Source: Aspidiotus rigidus (Eukaryota > Arthropoda > Insecta > Hemiptera > Diaspididae). Taken from it: a stretch of 64,000 nt of DNA. Below, piece by piece: positions 1 to 15,100 of this stretch (position 1 is its first letter; every line of letters begins with the position of its first letter). The notes beneath the pieces were generated by a model that was not told the DNA's origin, made no database searches, and saw only the letters and a program-made list of their open reading frames with translations. The position numbers and the translations under genes were made by a program. The DNA lies in contig JAVHKY010000003.1 of NCBI GenBank assembly GCA_035079385.1, forward strand, positions 10,395,501 through 10,459,500. The letters run 5' to 3'.

Positions 1-3
1 CTC

Positions 4-254
4 CAAGTACAAGGACGAGGGGGTGGGAACAAATTCCAAAACTATGAAGAACATTTAGAACAAATTAAGAACAATCATTCCCAAACATTCCTGACCCCAA
101 AATCCAACTTCGGGGGCTACCATTTCTGTAGCCCCCCAAATTTGTTCTTCAAGTACAAGGACGAGGGGGTGGGAACAAATTCCAAAACTATGAAGAATAT
201 TTAGAACAAATTGAGAACAATCATTTTTAAACATTCCTGATCCCAAAATCCAAC
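4..254. repeat. tandem repeat, 146-bp period, two copies
   Basis: Copies begin at about 4 and 150 with CAAGTACAAGGACGAGGGGG and run on to AAAATCCAAC. The array may continue off the left edge. Open frames here on the - strand are by-products of the repeat. Confidence 0.85.
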
Positions 255-267
255 AATGTCAACTCTT

Positions 268-554
268 AGGAGAATGATTTAGAAAAATTTCAAATTTGGA
301 CCTATGAGTGGCGGGACTCAGAAACATTGAAGTCAGATGTCCAATGTAATATCGTATTGAACATCGGGCTGAAATGTTTCCAACTCCCAGCATCCATAGG
401 TCAAAATTTAAATTCTGAATAACAATCAAAACAGATTTTTTTTACTTGAACTTCTGTTATTTGGAGTAACGGGAGGGGACTTGAGAAAATGACTAAGTTA
501 CTTATAGAAGAAGGATTTAGAAAATTTAAATTTGGACCTATGAGAGGAGGGACT
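268..554. repeat. diverged direct repeat
   Basis: A stretch starting GATTTAGAAAA and including TTTGGACCTATGAG occurs at about 268 and again at about 513, each followed by a GGGACT motif. Confidence 0.5.
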
Positions 555-599
555 TGAATATTGCATTGCAGTCAGCGAGTTGTTGGGAGGGTCGGCTAA

Positions 600-2760
600 G
601 GTATTTATCAATTAATGTTGTAATACATAATTGAAATTCATAACATTCATCGTCACGACACAAAGTTTAATCTGCTCCAAGCCTATGACCGAGTACAGAT
701 TGAATTGCAGATCATCAACCAACCACAAATTGTAAATTGATGGTCCATGGCCGACCCTAAACAAATGTACGCGTCTGTAAATCGCTCCCACAAAAAGCTC
801 TCCTCGTACTTCCCATCACACTCCATGCTCCACAGATTGATCTGAAATTCATATTCAAGCCGTCCTTGTATTATGAATTCAAGTTTGTACTCACACACTG
901 ATACCGTTCAGACTCACAAACCTTGCACAATGCCAGAACTATGGCGAAATATGTTCGGGGGGGGGGTGTGAGACAAAAGGTGTGGTTTTCGTACTGACTT
1001 TTTTTGGGGGAGGCTCGTAGATTACTTTCGTTAAGGTTATATTCTCAGAGATGTTCTTGTCTACGTCTATCCGGCAGACTAACCCAGGAATTTCAACTTA
1101 ATATGACGTCAAATGATATTTGTTTGTATCTGAATCAAACACATCGACCAATAATATCTAAAATCACCCATACTTAATTTTCGAGAAAATGAGTGAAGAT
1201 GAGATTTCATTCAGATAGAATATTCACCATTGGTCTATATTAAATTTTTTCAGGTATCCTATGAACCATGACGTAATTTCTTTCGTCATTTATTTCTGCT
1301 TCGCGTGTTCAAGATACGAATATGCTAATAAATTCTAGCGGGGGGTAAAAATCTAAATATTATTAGAAAAAAGGTTGGATAAAATCAGCGCGCAATGGCG
1401 TAAAATTCGTTGAGGACGAGTTCGCGCACATCAGAAATATAATAAACACAACATCATTTAACAAAACTGCCATTTTACAAAATTTGAATTAAATTAACCG
1501 CGAACATTCAGATGGTAATTTACTATTGTATGAACGAAGTTCTCATTATTCCAAACAGCTCGAAAGAAACCGAAAACGCGCGAGAAATGGAAAGCAATAA
1601 AAAGGAAGATAGGGAAATTAAATGTTCACACACCAAAAAAAGAAAAAAGGGAGTACAGTGTCGACATTCATTATTATATTCCAGTACCAAAGTTTCCTAA
1701 GCGGCCATTCAAAAGCTAAAAAGTCAAACTAATAATAATACGAATGAAAAATTAAATTTTTAGTTGTTTCATTGAAAACATTTTTTAAGTACCGTCGAAT
1801 TCGCGCATTGTGTTTTCTGTGGTGTATTAAATTCGCATCGCAAACTGACCTTGTAAACTGCGACGAAGTTCAACAGAATAGAATTTTGTATGGTTTTTGC
1901 TGTACACAAAGTTACGATACTCTGGCCGAGAAGTAAAACGTTTCAATTAGGGAAATATGTGAATCTTGACCACTCGCTACGCATCTGTTTCCTCTCAAAG
2001 TTTCAGTGGTGTTTGCTACAGCAATTTTATTCGAAAACCACATTTAATTTGGTTTTCAGTCGGTTATTGTAGAAATATATTTTTGATGGTGTAGGATTAA
2101 AGGTTGTGCGCGGACTTCATGATATTGATTGCATTGTGTCTCATACATAATGAATTTTAGGTGTACTCTCAATTAGGAGCCTCGGGAAGTAACATTGTAA
2201 GACCCTAGTTTTTGCCCTCATCGGATGTGTGGGAGGTTATAATATAATGAAATATTGTGATTATCCGGTCGCGCGGCTAGAAATTTAAGGTTTCATAATT
2301 TTTATTAATTGGCATGTTCGATACTTGTGGGATAAAGCAATACTTGGAAGCTCGGTGAGAAGCGATACTGTGAAATGTGACACATTTTATATGGATCAGA
2401 CAATAGTGTATTGATAGTGAGCAACAAATCGATCCGAGCCAGAGGCGAGTGGAGCAATTTGCTATGTATTGTAAGATTTTTTGTAAAAATAAAATCTAAA
2501 TCACGTTGAACAAAACGATATCAAATTACGTGAACAGATCTCATTCAATTGCGATTTCAATTAATACGCGAATATGATTCGCTGATTCATTCTTTTTTCA
2601 TACTTTCATTTTTTCATTCAAGCTAATTTAAGTCTGAGTAGAGTTTAACGTAGACAACACCGATAGATGTAGTCGAAACGCGGTTGCAACATGCCCGCTC
2701 ACTGATTCAAAGGTGCTTGTAGAATGTTTGACACTGTAACTTTACGCCAGAAGAATATAA
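600..2760. other. intron or upstream DNA without recognised features
   Basis: No exon, transposon end or RNA gene recognised. Open frames at 683-898 (-), 1512-1700 (+) and 1890-2072 (+) have no domain or splice support. It probably belongs to the side intron that precedes the 3007 exon. Confidence 0.4.
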
Positions 2761-3006
2761 GATGATTCAGTGGCGTAGCTAGAGACTACGGAGGGAGGGA
2801 GGGAGGGTGGTAAACAAAGAAATTTTGGAGGGATCTTGAACAAAATTGTATGCAATTCTTTACTCTTTTTCGTAATACTGATGATATTTTAAAACAAATT
2901 TTTCAGTTCGCCGCGGTGGCTTCTACAAACTCTCTTACTATAACTAAGATTTTGATCAACATTCATTGATTCATTAAAATTAATGAATTTATTTACTTTC
3001 AACTAG

Positions 3007-3163
3007 GTTAGTGAGGATGGAAATATTACTACGAGTATTATCACGTTTATTCCAACTATGACGGATAATGGGAAGATATTAACATGTCGCGCCACTGCTA
3101 AGGTGTCCTATGCTTCTAATCTGGAACATGTGTACGAAGATTCGTGGAGGCTGAACATTCATT
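3007..3163 (+). CDS. side: side exon: C-terminal half of an Ig domain
   Basis: It opens after CAACTAG and closes at T|GTAAGT, so it ends in phase 1. It reads the F-strand cysteine motif ILTCRATA and then EDSWRLNIH, the usual end of the Sidestep Ig domain that precedes the EGDDVYFEC domain. The partner cysteine must lie in an exon outside the window. This is the leftmost exon I could find. Confidence 0.85.
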
Positions 3164-6100
3164 GTAAGTGTGAATTTATTTCTACATACTTCGTTGATTT
3201 TTATCAATCGCTAATTTTGACATGAAAATATCTATTAACGGGGGGATGCAACATTTTTCAATCCTCTGAGGATATTATACGTAGAGAAATTTTGAATTCC
3301 AGAGGTAGCAGAGTAGTCTAGTATTAGATACTAAACTGGCAGGGGTAGTAGCAGTACTCAGCTAGCATATTCTACCGACAAAAAGAACTCGCAGCCTACT
3401 TTGTTAGCTGCTCGGGGTTGCTTTCGTCAAGTGTATTAATCGAGGCTAACAGAGAACCTGTTTAATGGGGGCCTCCTGTTTATACTTTTTCTGAATAAAG
3501 ATTGAACTTTGTTCCTTACCACCTTGGGAAATTGAGCTCGAAGGTCCAACGTACCTCCTGAACGTCTTCATCATCTGTTTTTTTTTTACTCTCGAGCTAT
3601 ACAGGGTGGACCAGAAAGATGTTACCAGTTAAATGGGAGTTTGCGCTAAATCTGTTGTAGCGCGAAAACGCAAAACTTTAGATGTATACTTCAAAGCTAC
3701 GAAATTTGTATCTCAACTTTATCTTTAATTTGAGGCATATCCGAAGTTTCTACGTCTTTTCTGAGGCGAGTTATGGACCCAGATGTGCCGAAAATTCACC
3801 AAATCGTCAAAGCACCAAAATAGGTTTATGAGCCCAAAAAGGATCAAAATTTCCCCAAAATGATAAAATCGCCCAACCTTCAAAGTTTTTCTCGGTTCTG
3901 AGATAAAATTTAGCGCTGAATCTGAAATAATAAAATTGTTCAGAAATTCTGCGAAGCACCAAAATGGGTTAATGAGACCAAAAAGGGTCAACCTTTCTAC
4001 AAAACAAAAAAAATCGCCTAACCTTCAAAGTTTTTCTTGATTCTAGGGTAGAATTGTGAGCTGAGTTGAAAAACAAAAAAATGGTGAATGCGAAGCACCG
4101 AAATGTGTGAAAGTGCCTAAAAACGATCACAATTTTACCAATTTGGAAAATCGCTTAGCCTTTCAAATTTCATTTGGTTCTCAAAGAAATCGAGCTTCGG
4201 GAGAACAAAGATTGCTCGCCGTGATCCACTGAGGCTGTGCGTATGATCGAAGCTGGTAACAGTGTGAAATTCACATTGTTTCATCAGGCGATGGAGAGCA
4301 TGGCACTGAGATGCTCATCTTACATTGTGAACTCGCAATGATTAATTGGCCATATGCCATTAGCAATGAATGCGGATAAGAGTGCGATCATTTTCTTCTA
4401 GCGCCAGTCGAGAGAGTGACGTTTCAGGGAAGCTTGTCTTCCGTTGTCAGCTCGCGGTGAGAGATTGGATAAGGCCCCCGATACCACGGAATCAAACGAG
4501 TGCTCCAAAATTCACGTGGTTTCCCACAAAGGCGCAAATAAAGCCGTGAAGTTCTCTCTTTTGTGATAAACCACGAGTATTTCTGTGCATTCACCCGCCA
4601 CTATCAAACATGGGGCCCTGACGGTTCTCTCACCTCGAGCTGCCAACAGAAGACGAGCTTCACAGTATCATTCGCGCCTTTCTGAGAAACCACGAGAATA
4701 TCCGCGCATTCGTTTGCCTCCATGGTATCTGGGGCCCTATCCATTCTCTCATCGCGAGCTGACACCGGGTGACGAGCTAAACGGCACATTGCCTCCTTTG
4801 CGTGATACAACGGGGCCCCAGGCATCATCACAATTTCTCCAAAATGAAGAGTTTTTGCGGAAGCACCCACCCTAATCATACACGGGGCCTCAATCTATCT
4901 CTTATCGCGAGCATGTAATGGGAAACGAAGTCGCCGGTATCATTCTCTTCTCGGCAAGAAACAAGAGGAGTTTTTGCAGAAGCACCCGCCTCGATCGTAC
5001 ACGGGGCCTCAGTTGATCTATGTTGAACCCAGGGATCATTCGCCCGCCTCCGTCATGCACGGGGTCTTGATCGTTCTCTTACCACGAGCTCATGATGAAA
5101 GTTGAACTTGACGGTATAATTCCCACCTCCGGGTCAAACCCCAAGAAATTCCGGGCGTTCGTCTGCCTCAATCAAAGATCACGAGCAAGACCAAATTTGC
5201 GGTATCCTCCCATTGCCCGAATCAAGGAGTTTTTGCACTTTGGCCCGCTTCGTTTATAGGTGGGGCGTCAGTTGATCTCTCATCGCAAGCACGCAACAGA
5301 AGACCAACTTTGCGTACTTTGACTGAAAAAACGAGAGTTTTCGCACTTTTTCCCGCTTTGATCATACGCAGAGCCCAAGTCGATCTCTCACTGCAAACCT
5401 TCAACAGAAGATGCATTTGTCGTCTCCCTCTAATCCCCTCTTTCGGATCTGTCACCCGACGCTAGTCGTTCTCTCACTCCGCGAGCACTCAACAGCAGAC
5501 GAACTTGTCGACATTCCTTCCATCCCCTGAATCAGCAATTTTACTGCAGAATGAGAAAAATTTTTTATTTTTCATTTTGAGATCATCTAGGGTCATTTCA
5601 GTATTTTTCTCGGACTCGGTGCTAAATTTTACTTTAGAATTGAAAACAACTTTTGAAGATTACGCAAATTTTTCATCTTGGGGAAATTTTGATTCTCTTT
5701 GAGCCCATCAACCCATTTTGGTGCTCCGAAGTATTTTTAAAGCATTTTTTTTTCGGACTCAGCACGAAAATCCACTTGAAAGTCGAATTAAAATTTGAAA
5801 GTTCGAACGATTTTCCGATTTGGGAAAATTTTGACTCTTTTTGCGCCCATTCACCCCTTTTTGGTGCTTTGAAAAATTTTTTAAACATTTTTCTCGGACT
5901 CAGCGCGAAATTCCACTCGAAAATCGAATAAAAATTTGAAAGGTTGAATGATTTTCCAATTCGGGGAAATTTTGGCCCTTCTTGGGCCCATTAACCCATT
6001 TTGGTGCTTCGAGGAATTTTTCAAGAATTTTTTTCGGGCTTGGCGCAAAATGCCACTTGAAACTCGAATTAAAATTTGAAAGTTTGAACGATTTTCCAAT

Positions 6101-9100
6101 TTGGGGAAATTTTGGCCCTTTTTAGACCCATTAACCCCTTTTTGGTGCATCAAAGAACTTTTTAAGCATCTTTTTTGAACTCAGCGCAAAATTTCACTTA
6201 AAAATCAAATTACAATTCAAAATTTTAGTCAATTTTCCAACTTTGGGAAATTTTGACCCTTTTTGGGCCCATTAACCCATTTTGGTGCTTCTTAGAGTTT
6301 TGTTTATTTTTTACGTCTTCCCCGTCCAAATTCACTTACGAAACAGTAATTTTATTTTTAAAATTTTTGAAATTCAGCTCAATACTGTAAATTAACTAAT
6401 TTGCGAGCCCTATTTTGGGAACCCCTGCTTTAAAATTTCGGCACATTTTAGTCCATAACTCGGCTCAGAAAAGTCGTAGAAACTTCGGATGTGGCGCAAA
6501 TTAAAGATAAAGTTGAGATACAAATTTCGTAGCTTTGAAGTATATATCTAAAGTTTCGCGTTTTCGCGCTACGACAGATTTAGCGCAAACTCCCATTTAA
6601 TTGGTAGCATCTTTCTGGTCCACCCTGTATATTTTAGGAGGGGCACTCAGAAAAATTTCGACTCGCGACCCGTGATATATGATGAAGAGGAACTCATGGT
6701 GCTTAAAGCATTGCATATCTGGTTCATTGAAGGGGCTAAGCCAATTGGTGAACAAAGCATTGCATGTCTAGTGACTTGAAGGGGCTATCCTAATGCGAGT
6801 CATACCATGTATTATTTTTAACCCATAGAACATGTTCCCTGTGTTGCTCGTTTATCATCGTCAAGAAAGCCGTAAAATCGACTTCAAATTGACTCGCTAT
6901 CTCGACCACAAGTCGACTAAAAATTGACCTCGATTTTGATCCGAATTAGGTCCGCCCAACGTCGATCGCAAATAGACCCAAAATATGACTGAGCTAATCG
7001 ATTGTTCATGAATGGACAATATTTTTCTCAATTCAAATTGTCCATTGTCCATTAATGGATTCAAATTTTCCATTAATGAAATTTTTTTTTTCGATTTTCA
7101 ATTGTCCATTGATGGGCAATTTTTTCCAATTCAAATTATGTGATCTATGAAGACATGTTGATCAGATTGTTTAAATAGGAATATCGTCGGGTTCTTGGCA
7201 GAACTCACCAAGTCCAATTTTATCGTTTTTGAGTTATATATATGGATAGATCGGCCAGAGCGAGCTCTATCGGCTGGTAAAACTCATCAAATCCATTTCG
7301 CATTATTTTTTAAAGTTATTGTCGATATTCTTTTTCACCAAGTCCAAAATATCAAAATCTCGGCTGGTAAAACTCACTACACCCATGTTAACCTTATGAG
7401 GACTTGGTGAATACCATCTTGGTCGTGTTTGGCAGGCAGAATTCACCAACAGTTTTTTTGCTCTCCTGTAAAATTACTATAATGTGACTTGGTGAGTTCT
7501 GCCAAGAACCCGACGATATGTAATTTTCAAACTTTTCATAATCCAGTACGTTAAGGGCTATAATGTACAGTTTAGTGGGCTAATACTAGGCTAAGAAATA
7601 CAGGTGGAAGGAGAAAAGCGGAGTGCGGGAGTTATTCAGACATATACAATAGGTTCATACCGGTGGAGCGAGTGAGCCCGTCGCCAAAGTACAGTACATG
7701 GAGCAAAACAGTCTAGTAAATAGATACTAAGCTGAGTGGCCTCTAAAAGCACCTAGGCTAGGTTAAGATTTCGACCCACCAATGACGTCATGAGGTGGGC
7801 GTGGACTCGACCTACTTTGGAAACAGAACTATCGCGAAATACGTAGTACATAGTTAATCGAAGTTTACTTTACTCGTATTAATTTGTATAACGTGCTGTA
7901 ATGTAATTTGTAGTATAGCTGTCGAACTTGCAGACAAAGTCAGCTGACCAAATTATTATATATCATTTGAAGAGAAAAATAAACTAAATTAACGTACGCT
8001 AAAATAGTGTGTTGATATTTCACTATCCTCTTCTTCAGCCCTCATTTCCTTGGAGGCAGTTAGTGATCCACAACGCCATTTGGATCTTCGAGGCGGCCGG
8101 CCTTCCGAAATAGGTCCGCTGTGCTGCGACCGCACGATCTTCTCGGATCTTTGAGCCGCGAGTTTTGGCGTCCTCCAATTGAACATTGGTCCACGATTTT
8201 TCTTTCTAAAATCACCCGCAGGATTTCGTATTTCTTACCTCGTAGTATTTTCCCCAAGTACAACAGCTTTCTGTTCTTAAGCGTAACTAGCAATTCTCTT
8301 TCTTTATTCATTCTGGCTAGTACTTCTACATTCGTAATGTTCTTGGACCAAGAGATACGGAGCATTCTTCGATACAGATACCTCTCGAATGCTGTAATTC
8401 TGCTCTTAATCGTCGGATCGAGCGTCCAGCTTTCGCATCCGTATAACAGCATCGAATCATTCGTATCCACAAGTTCAGACCTTGTAAAGAAGTTTTTCGT
8501 ATTCCAGAAGGCCTGTCTCGCCTTTTCGATTCGTCCATATATTATTTCCTCTTTTGTATTGCAAGTTTCTGTGAGTGTGGTGCCGAGATATTCCTACTAC
8601 AGCTTATGTATGGTTTTCTCAACCCTAGAAACCCAGAGTGAGTGTTTCACCAAACCCTACATTGAATAATTCAGATTTTCTATGAGTTCCTGGGACAAAT
8701 CACATCCTTTATTAGACGATATAATGTCTACATGGAAGGTTCTATGAGATATTCTTCGCCAATCAACGTCCGGGGATTTCAAATGGTATATTCTCAACAT
8801 GTCCTTACAGTTTCGTGCTCATCATGTGAAACTTTCGGTCGTATCTGTCCCGCGGGCGTTTCAATTCAATTTCGTATTCAAAAATGAAGTAAAAGTTCTG
8901 AAGAAATTGCTGAATTGAAACGACGAGAAAGCGGTCGTTAAATGATCAAATTGTTTGAAATTTTCTCATTTAATTTTGAAGGTAAAACTCGTGTAACGAA
9001 AATTACTTGATACCGAGGGTTCGCGTCATTTTCGAAAATATACGTACGCTAATGTACTTCGCATCTTCCATTCAAAGACGAAAATGCCACTGACTTTGCT

Positions 9101-12100
9101 GAACTTTAGCGAGAAGAAAAATTAATAGCGGAATAGATTTAATTATAGACTATAGAGGTTGTCTATAAAGGAGAATGAAACGCTTTCCAGCGTTCGCGGT
9201 ATGGCATGGCACCATTTTAGATGTAGTAAAATAACAATATGTTACAATCGAGATGGAAAATTGTTGCGGCGTGAAATTTCTTTCCAAATAACGGAAACTG
9301 TCATGAGCAAAGTCCGTTTTGTTTGCTGCGAAAACGACTCTCACATCTCATGACACACTCACTATAGCATCGAGTTTTGTATACCTCTTTCTTCTCTTTC
9401 ATCGTCATCTTTTTCTCCCTTCGTCTGCGTGTGTCGCATAATATAATCTCGTCGCTGCCTTTTGTTTTCTTTCGAGACAAAATCTGTGACAAATTTTGTT
9501 GCGTTTTTCAGCGAGAGCAAGAAGAAATTGCCGTCATTAATAACGTTTATTGTTCTTTCGAGCAAAACCTTTTACACACCCCTTCATGTAGACAAATAGG
9601 TTTGACGAAAGTAATCCATATCGGCCTATATGATTTCATTTTCGAAACAAGTTTTCGTTTTCATTCGTGCCCGAGATATCTCTCCTGAGCTAGGTACAAT
9701 ATTATTTTGTATATTATCTTGAATAGACGACTAAAGTGTGAGTGGCTTTCTTCGAAATTTCAAATGATTATGCCTAGGAGGGACTTAATGAAAAACTAGA
9801 TTTTTAAGAATTTGAAAGACTCATGGCATCAAGAGAATTTTAGTTTAGATGGTTGTACATACTAGAAAAAATTGTATAAGGATTGTTCACTGATAAGACG
9901 AACTCGATCGTCCAGATTCAAGATGGGTTTTATCGGTGAAACCGAATATTTTGTACCCTGAGGTAGAAGGAGCCTCGTAAGAAGTCAATTTGAAGCCTCT
10001 ATGATACTACAACCTGATCTTACGAGTATATGAAGCTGATAAAGGTAATGCTGTGATAGTCATGGTCCTGATTAGGAGGTAACAGCTCTTGAGGTTCTTG
10101 AACTTCAGCGCCATCAGTAAGGATGACCTTCATTTCAACACACCTGAATAACATTCGTCACTTCATCGTCAAAGTTCCTCTATAACGAACCCTCCTTGTA
10201 TGAAATCTTAGCCCTTTTCGCCTCCATGGGTTGCCTTAGATCTTCAAAGCTGGCGCCTCCATACGACCCGTCGTTTCATATTACTAATTATTTTGCTTAA
10301 TTCTTGGGCCAATTATTTAGGTCTTGCATTACTCTCCACCATTTCCATTCTATTATCAATTGCACCACCTTGGTGAAAGACTTGACTTTACAATTAGATT
10401 TGATCCTTGCTTCATTCGATGTTGATCTCTTTCTTAGTGTATCTGAAAGAGTCACATTCAGCGTATATTCCTCTTGGAGAGACTAACAAATTCAAATATC
10501 TGCTAGTCTTCCAATATTTGTTTCTTTAGAGAGAAATTCTATTATTTTCCTGGAAACGTCAGTATACTTATCAATGTTCGGTTGATATCCTCGATCGGAT
10601 GTACTCTTCTTTCCTGTATACCTCCTTCCTTTTATTTCTTAGTGATATGGGGATTTCGATGATGTTTTATGCCTCTGGAGTGGCTCTCCTCGCCTCCTTC
10701 AGGATTTTGTCTTTTATATCAACAAGTTTTATATCCCCATCACCTTCACAATGGAGATAGACTACCTAGACATCAACTCTTTAGACCTCACCAGTGCGCG
10801 AAAACTTTCGATGTTTGAGGCAATCGAGGGACTGATACCAGGAAGCTCGTTTCTGGGAACGACTAAGTGCCCGCTATTATCGGAGCGGGCAAATGTGTGG
10901 CACTTCTCGTTGTTTTGGGCGATAGAAATAATTTTACCAAGGCACCCGTTTTCTTTGCGGTGGGAGACCGACTACGACCCAGTGATTGATTGGGCCGAGT
11001 AAACTTAATGAAATAGTCGTTGTGCGTGAAGAGACGATGTAAATTTACAACGCTTCTTCACCCTCTGCGAACTCGTGGCAAGAAATCAGATCAGGGAGGA
11101 ACAGACGGCGATTTTCCTTGTCCTAGAAAGAAGAAATTGATTGTGTTCACGCTTTCCTCGCCTAGCATAACGATAATTGCTATACAGGCTCCCTTTTTGA
11201 GATGAACTAAGGATAAGACTGGTGTTTTGCCGTCAATTTACAATGAAAGAATTTCTGATTACAATCATAAAATTATAATTTTTTGACTCTTGCCTCGTTG
11301 AACTTGATCGGGGCTGGGGCGGATTTCTCACCGTAAGTATGTTGCGTGAGACAAGCTTTTATACAACGAGAGTTCCCGCGTATTAGCCCGGGTCCAATTG
11401 AACCAGGAACAATCATCAATTCCTCGCCGCGAGAGCTCAGTAACATTTCCTTTCTCGTCTGAAACAACGAGAATTTTTGCACATTTGCCCGCATCGAGCA
11501 TAGAAAGGCGTTAGTTAAGCCAGAGCCGCATTAAGGCGTAGGCTGAACAAATTTTGAGGTGCGCAAAATTCTGTCGAAAAAAAAAATAATAACTCAATAA
11601 AAACAAAAAATAACGAAAACGAAGAAAAATTGAAACAAAGAGACGAAAAACAAAATGAGTTGAAGAAAATAATACTTCTAATAACGCTGCCAATATGTCC
11701 GGTGTTTATAATGGGTTACAAGCACTCATTAAAAATATCTGCCCGTATGCAGATTATGTACCATGTTCTACCCATTCCTCAATCTGGTTGGAAGTACTGC
11801 CGTTGAGTGAGGTAAAGAATCTGCCAATTTCTTCTCTTCCATCCAAACGTATACACATTCTTTTCTGGTTCGACAGAACGTTGGGATGCCTTGCTGACCA
11901 ATATCGAAAAAAGTAGTTCTTCAGGCGCAACTTTGAAGTCTCTGTCTACTGCTAGATGGTCTTCACGTGATTGTGCATGTCACAGTCTTCGGAAGTCGTG
12001 GAGCGAGGTTTATGCCACTTTATGTTACCTTGAAAACAAGCCTGGCCAAAAACTGATTGTTCAAAGTGAAGCCTACTCCAAGGGTCTCAGAAAGACATTA

Positions 12101-15100
12101 GAATGCTTTGAAACGGCGTTCATGGTTTGTTTTTGGGGCTTCTTCCTCAAAAGAATAAATAAAGTTAGCTTGGCCTCGCAAGCTGTAGAGATAGATGTTG
12201 TAGCAGTTACGGAACTCAATGACTCTCTCATATCTTTGATGATTTCAATGAATTTGAAGAGGAGGCTGAGGCCATCTTCCCACCTGTATTGCAAGGAAGA
12301 GAGTCCGATTACGAAGGGAAGCAGCGACGACGTAAAATTAGAAAACTTCGGGATGGAGAGTCGAGGGAAAATGATACAGTATTGGAACCTCGGGACGATT
12401 TTAGAATCGGGACCTGTTTGTTAATCATGGATACATTACTGTCGTCTCTCGAGATGAGCTGACGTAATGCGTATCTAGAGTTTTGAAATAAGTTTTCTTT
12501 TTTGAAAATTTTACTGAGCGTTGACAACACAGATTCCAACAGGCTACGTTATTACAAAAATATTATCCTACAGATTTTGACGATGATTTAGAAGACGAAT
12601 TGACTCATTTTGTAACTCACATTAGGTCATCAAAAAAACAAAGTGAATTGTCAGGTTACTCTCATTCAGTTTCATCAATTGATAGCATTTTCATATTATG
12701 TTTATGCATTCTGCCATAAATTGTACCGCGGAACGCAGTTTCTCGCATCTAGCTCAAATTAAAAACTAGCTTAGATCTGTTTGCAGTCAAGATGGATTAG
12801 AAGGGCTTGCCATCTTGAACATTGAGTCGGAATTGGCGCGTTCATTGGATATAGATGCTCTAATAGAGAATTTTAGCTTAAAAAACACCAGAAAAGTATT
12901 TCTGTATTGTAAAGCTGCAACTTGTAGTGTATAATATAAATATAATATAGTTCGTAATAACGTACATATCGTCTTTTTTAGAATTTGGAGTTCTGCAAAA
13001 AATTACTGTGTCTAGCTCCACGTTGAAGATGAAGTTGACTCATAAAAAAATATCGACCAGGGCGCGAAAAAAAAATAGCCTAGGGCGCAAAAAAGCTTAA
13101 TGCGGCTCCGAATTAACCTCTCGCCAAAAATCAACAAGAGAAGACGAGCTGTTAGGTGCCATCACTTCCATCGCCCAAAATAACAAGAATTGCCGCAAGT
13201 TTGCCCGGTCAGATTGAACACAGGGCTGTAGTAATCAAAGGGCGAGCTTCTGGATACCATTCCCTCCATCGCCTGAAACAACAAAAATTGCTGTAAGTTT
13301 GTCCGGCCCAATCAAACACATTCCTGCCATTATATAGCTCAGAAGTCAAAAGTTGAAATTTTTTCAAGCCCAACTCCTATCATGCTACATATAACTTGAA
13401 AGTCAAAAATCAAAATTCTTCCAAGTCCACCAGTTATATTAGGAAATTTGGTGTGAATAAGTGGGGGACAGCTGAATTTTGGCATGTATGTCATTTGTCA
13501 CCTTATGAAACATACTAAAAGCCAAAAATGGGTTCAGATTGGTTTTTTGTGATTTTCAGGGTGAATATCAGTTTTTTGAAAAACAGTCAGGAGACGAAAA
13601 TTGTAGAGCGTCAAAAAATACATAAATAATGTTCTATTAAGAATTTCCGTGCGATGCTCCAATTTTTAGTAAATGGAGGATGAAAGTTGAATAGTTGCAG
13701 AAGTAATGCATGATATTATTATGCTTGTCACATGCGACGCAAGTCAACACAAGCGTCACTCGCTCTTAATCAAGATGTACAATTTATATTACTTGCCACC
13801 TATAGTCCATTCCAGTTAAGAGTATCAGTAATTCAAAAGGCGACCACAACGTGTGAGTTCTGGTGCGTCAATTTCACGGCCATTGAGGACGAGAAGCATC
13901 GTGCTGCTCGACGCTCTCAGTGCGAATTTGCAATTCCCTTCATGCCACTGATACCGCATTGCCATCGATTTACTGACACTCTTAACTGGAATGGACTATA
14001 ATTAAATTAGTGATTCTTTTCTTTCTAATTGCAAAATCATTGTTGGCCACCAAACTTGAGATTCTTTTCTTTCTGATTTCTAAATCATTCTTATCAGTTG
14101 GTTATCGATCTGTAATTTATTTGTTCATCTATTGTGACTCAATGGCATCAATAGCAAAAAGTATCCTTTACAACAGATATATACAAGTTATACATTATAA
14201 TGGGTTGGTGACGCTTGCGTTGACTTTCTTTGTAGGTGACAAGCACATATTACGCATTACTTCCACAACTATCCAACTTTTATCCTTCATTTATTAAAAA
14301 ATTGGAGCATTGCACGGAAATTTTCAATAGGATATTGTTTATGTATTTTTTGACGCTTTACAATTTCTGTCTCTTGACTTTTTTCAATAAAACCGATATT
14401 CATCCTGGAAATTACAAAAAAACAATCTGGACCACACTTTTTTGCCCCCTGGGGACAATGCGCACGTCATGTTGAGTGGGACTTTTAGTATGTTGTAAAA
14501 GATGGTAAATGACATATACATGTCAAATTTCAGCTGTCCCCTATTTATTCCGTAGGTACTTACACAATTTTTTAATCTAATCTAATATATAAAGTAGGGT
14601 GTTTGTCTGTCTGTTAGTCTGTTTGTCCTTTTATAACTCGAGAACCGCTGTACCTATCGACCTGAAATCTTCGCCACACATTCGTATTATTCCAGAATAA
14701 ATTTTAAACCATAAATGAAAATTTTAGCTCCTGTAGAAAAAAAGTTCTTATTGAAAATCGAGTGCCCTCGCTGTACGTGTCACTTGACGTGATTCGATTC
14801 ACCAAAGAAGGGTAACTACACGCAACTGTCTTCTGTATTTCTCTCCTACCCTCACATCATTTGTTCTTGAAAACCGGATTTTGGTGCTACCTTCTAAATT
14901 GCAGCACGTTAGAGGATGTTCTTTTTATTTTCTTAAGGTTACCAGAAGTAGGGAAATCTTAGAATGTTTGTCTCACTATCTGTAGAAACGCGAATGTTTG
15001 TATGCCTGTTATTTGAACGCTTTTACCTATTGACGAGCAGTATTTATTGAAAGTCTCATTTTTATTCGGGTAAAGTTCTAGATACTCCTTCTGGATGGAG

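Noticed and set aside
2768..2830. CAGTGGCGTAGCTAGAGAC, a hAT-like end
   Set aside because: No matching right end or flanking duplication found nearby.
4585..4879. Open frames on both strands in the foldback centre
   Set aside because: Mutual shadows inside a degenerate tandem array.
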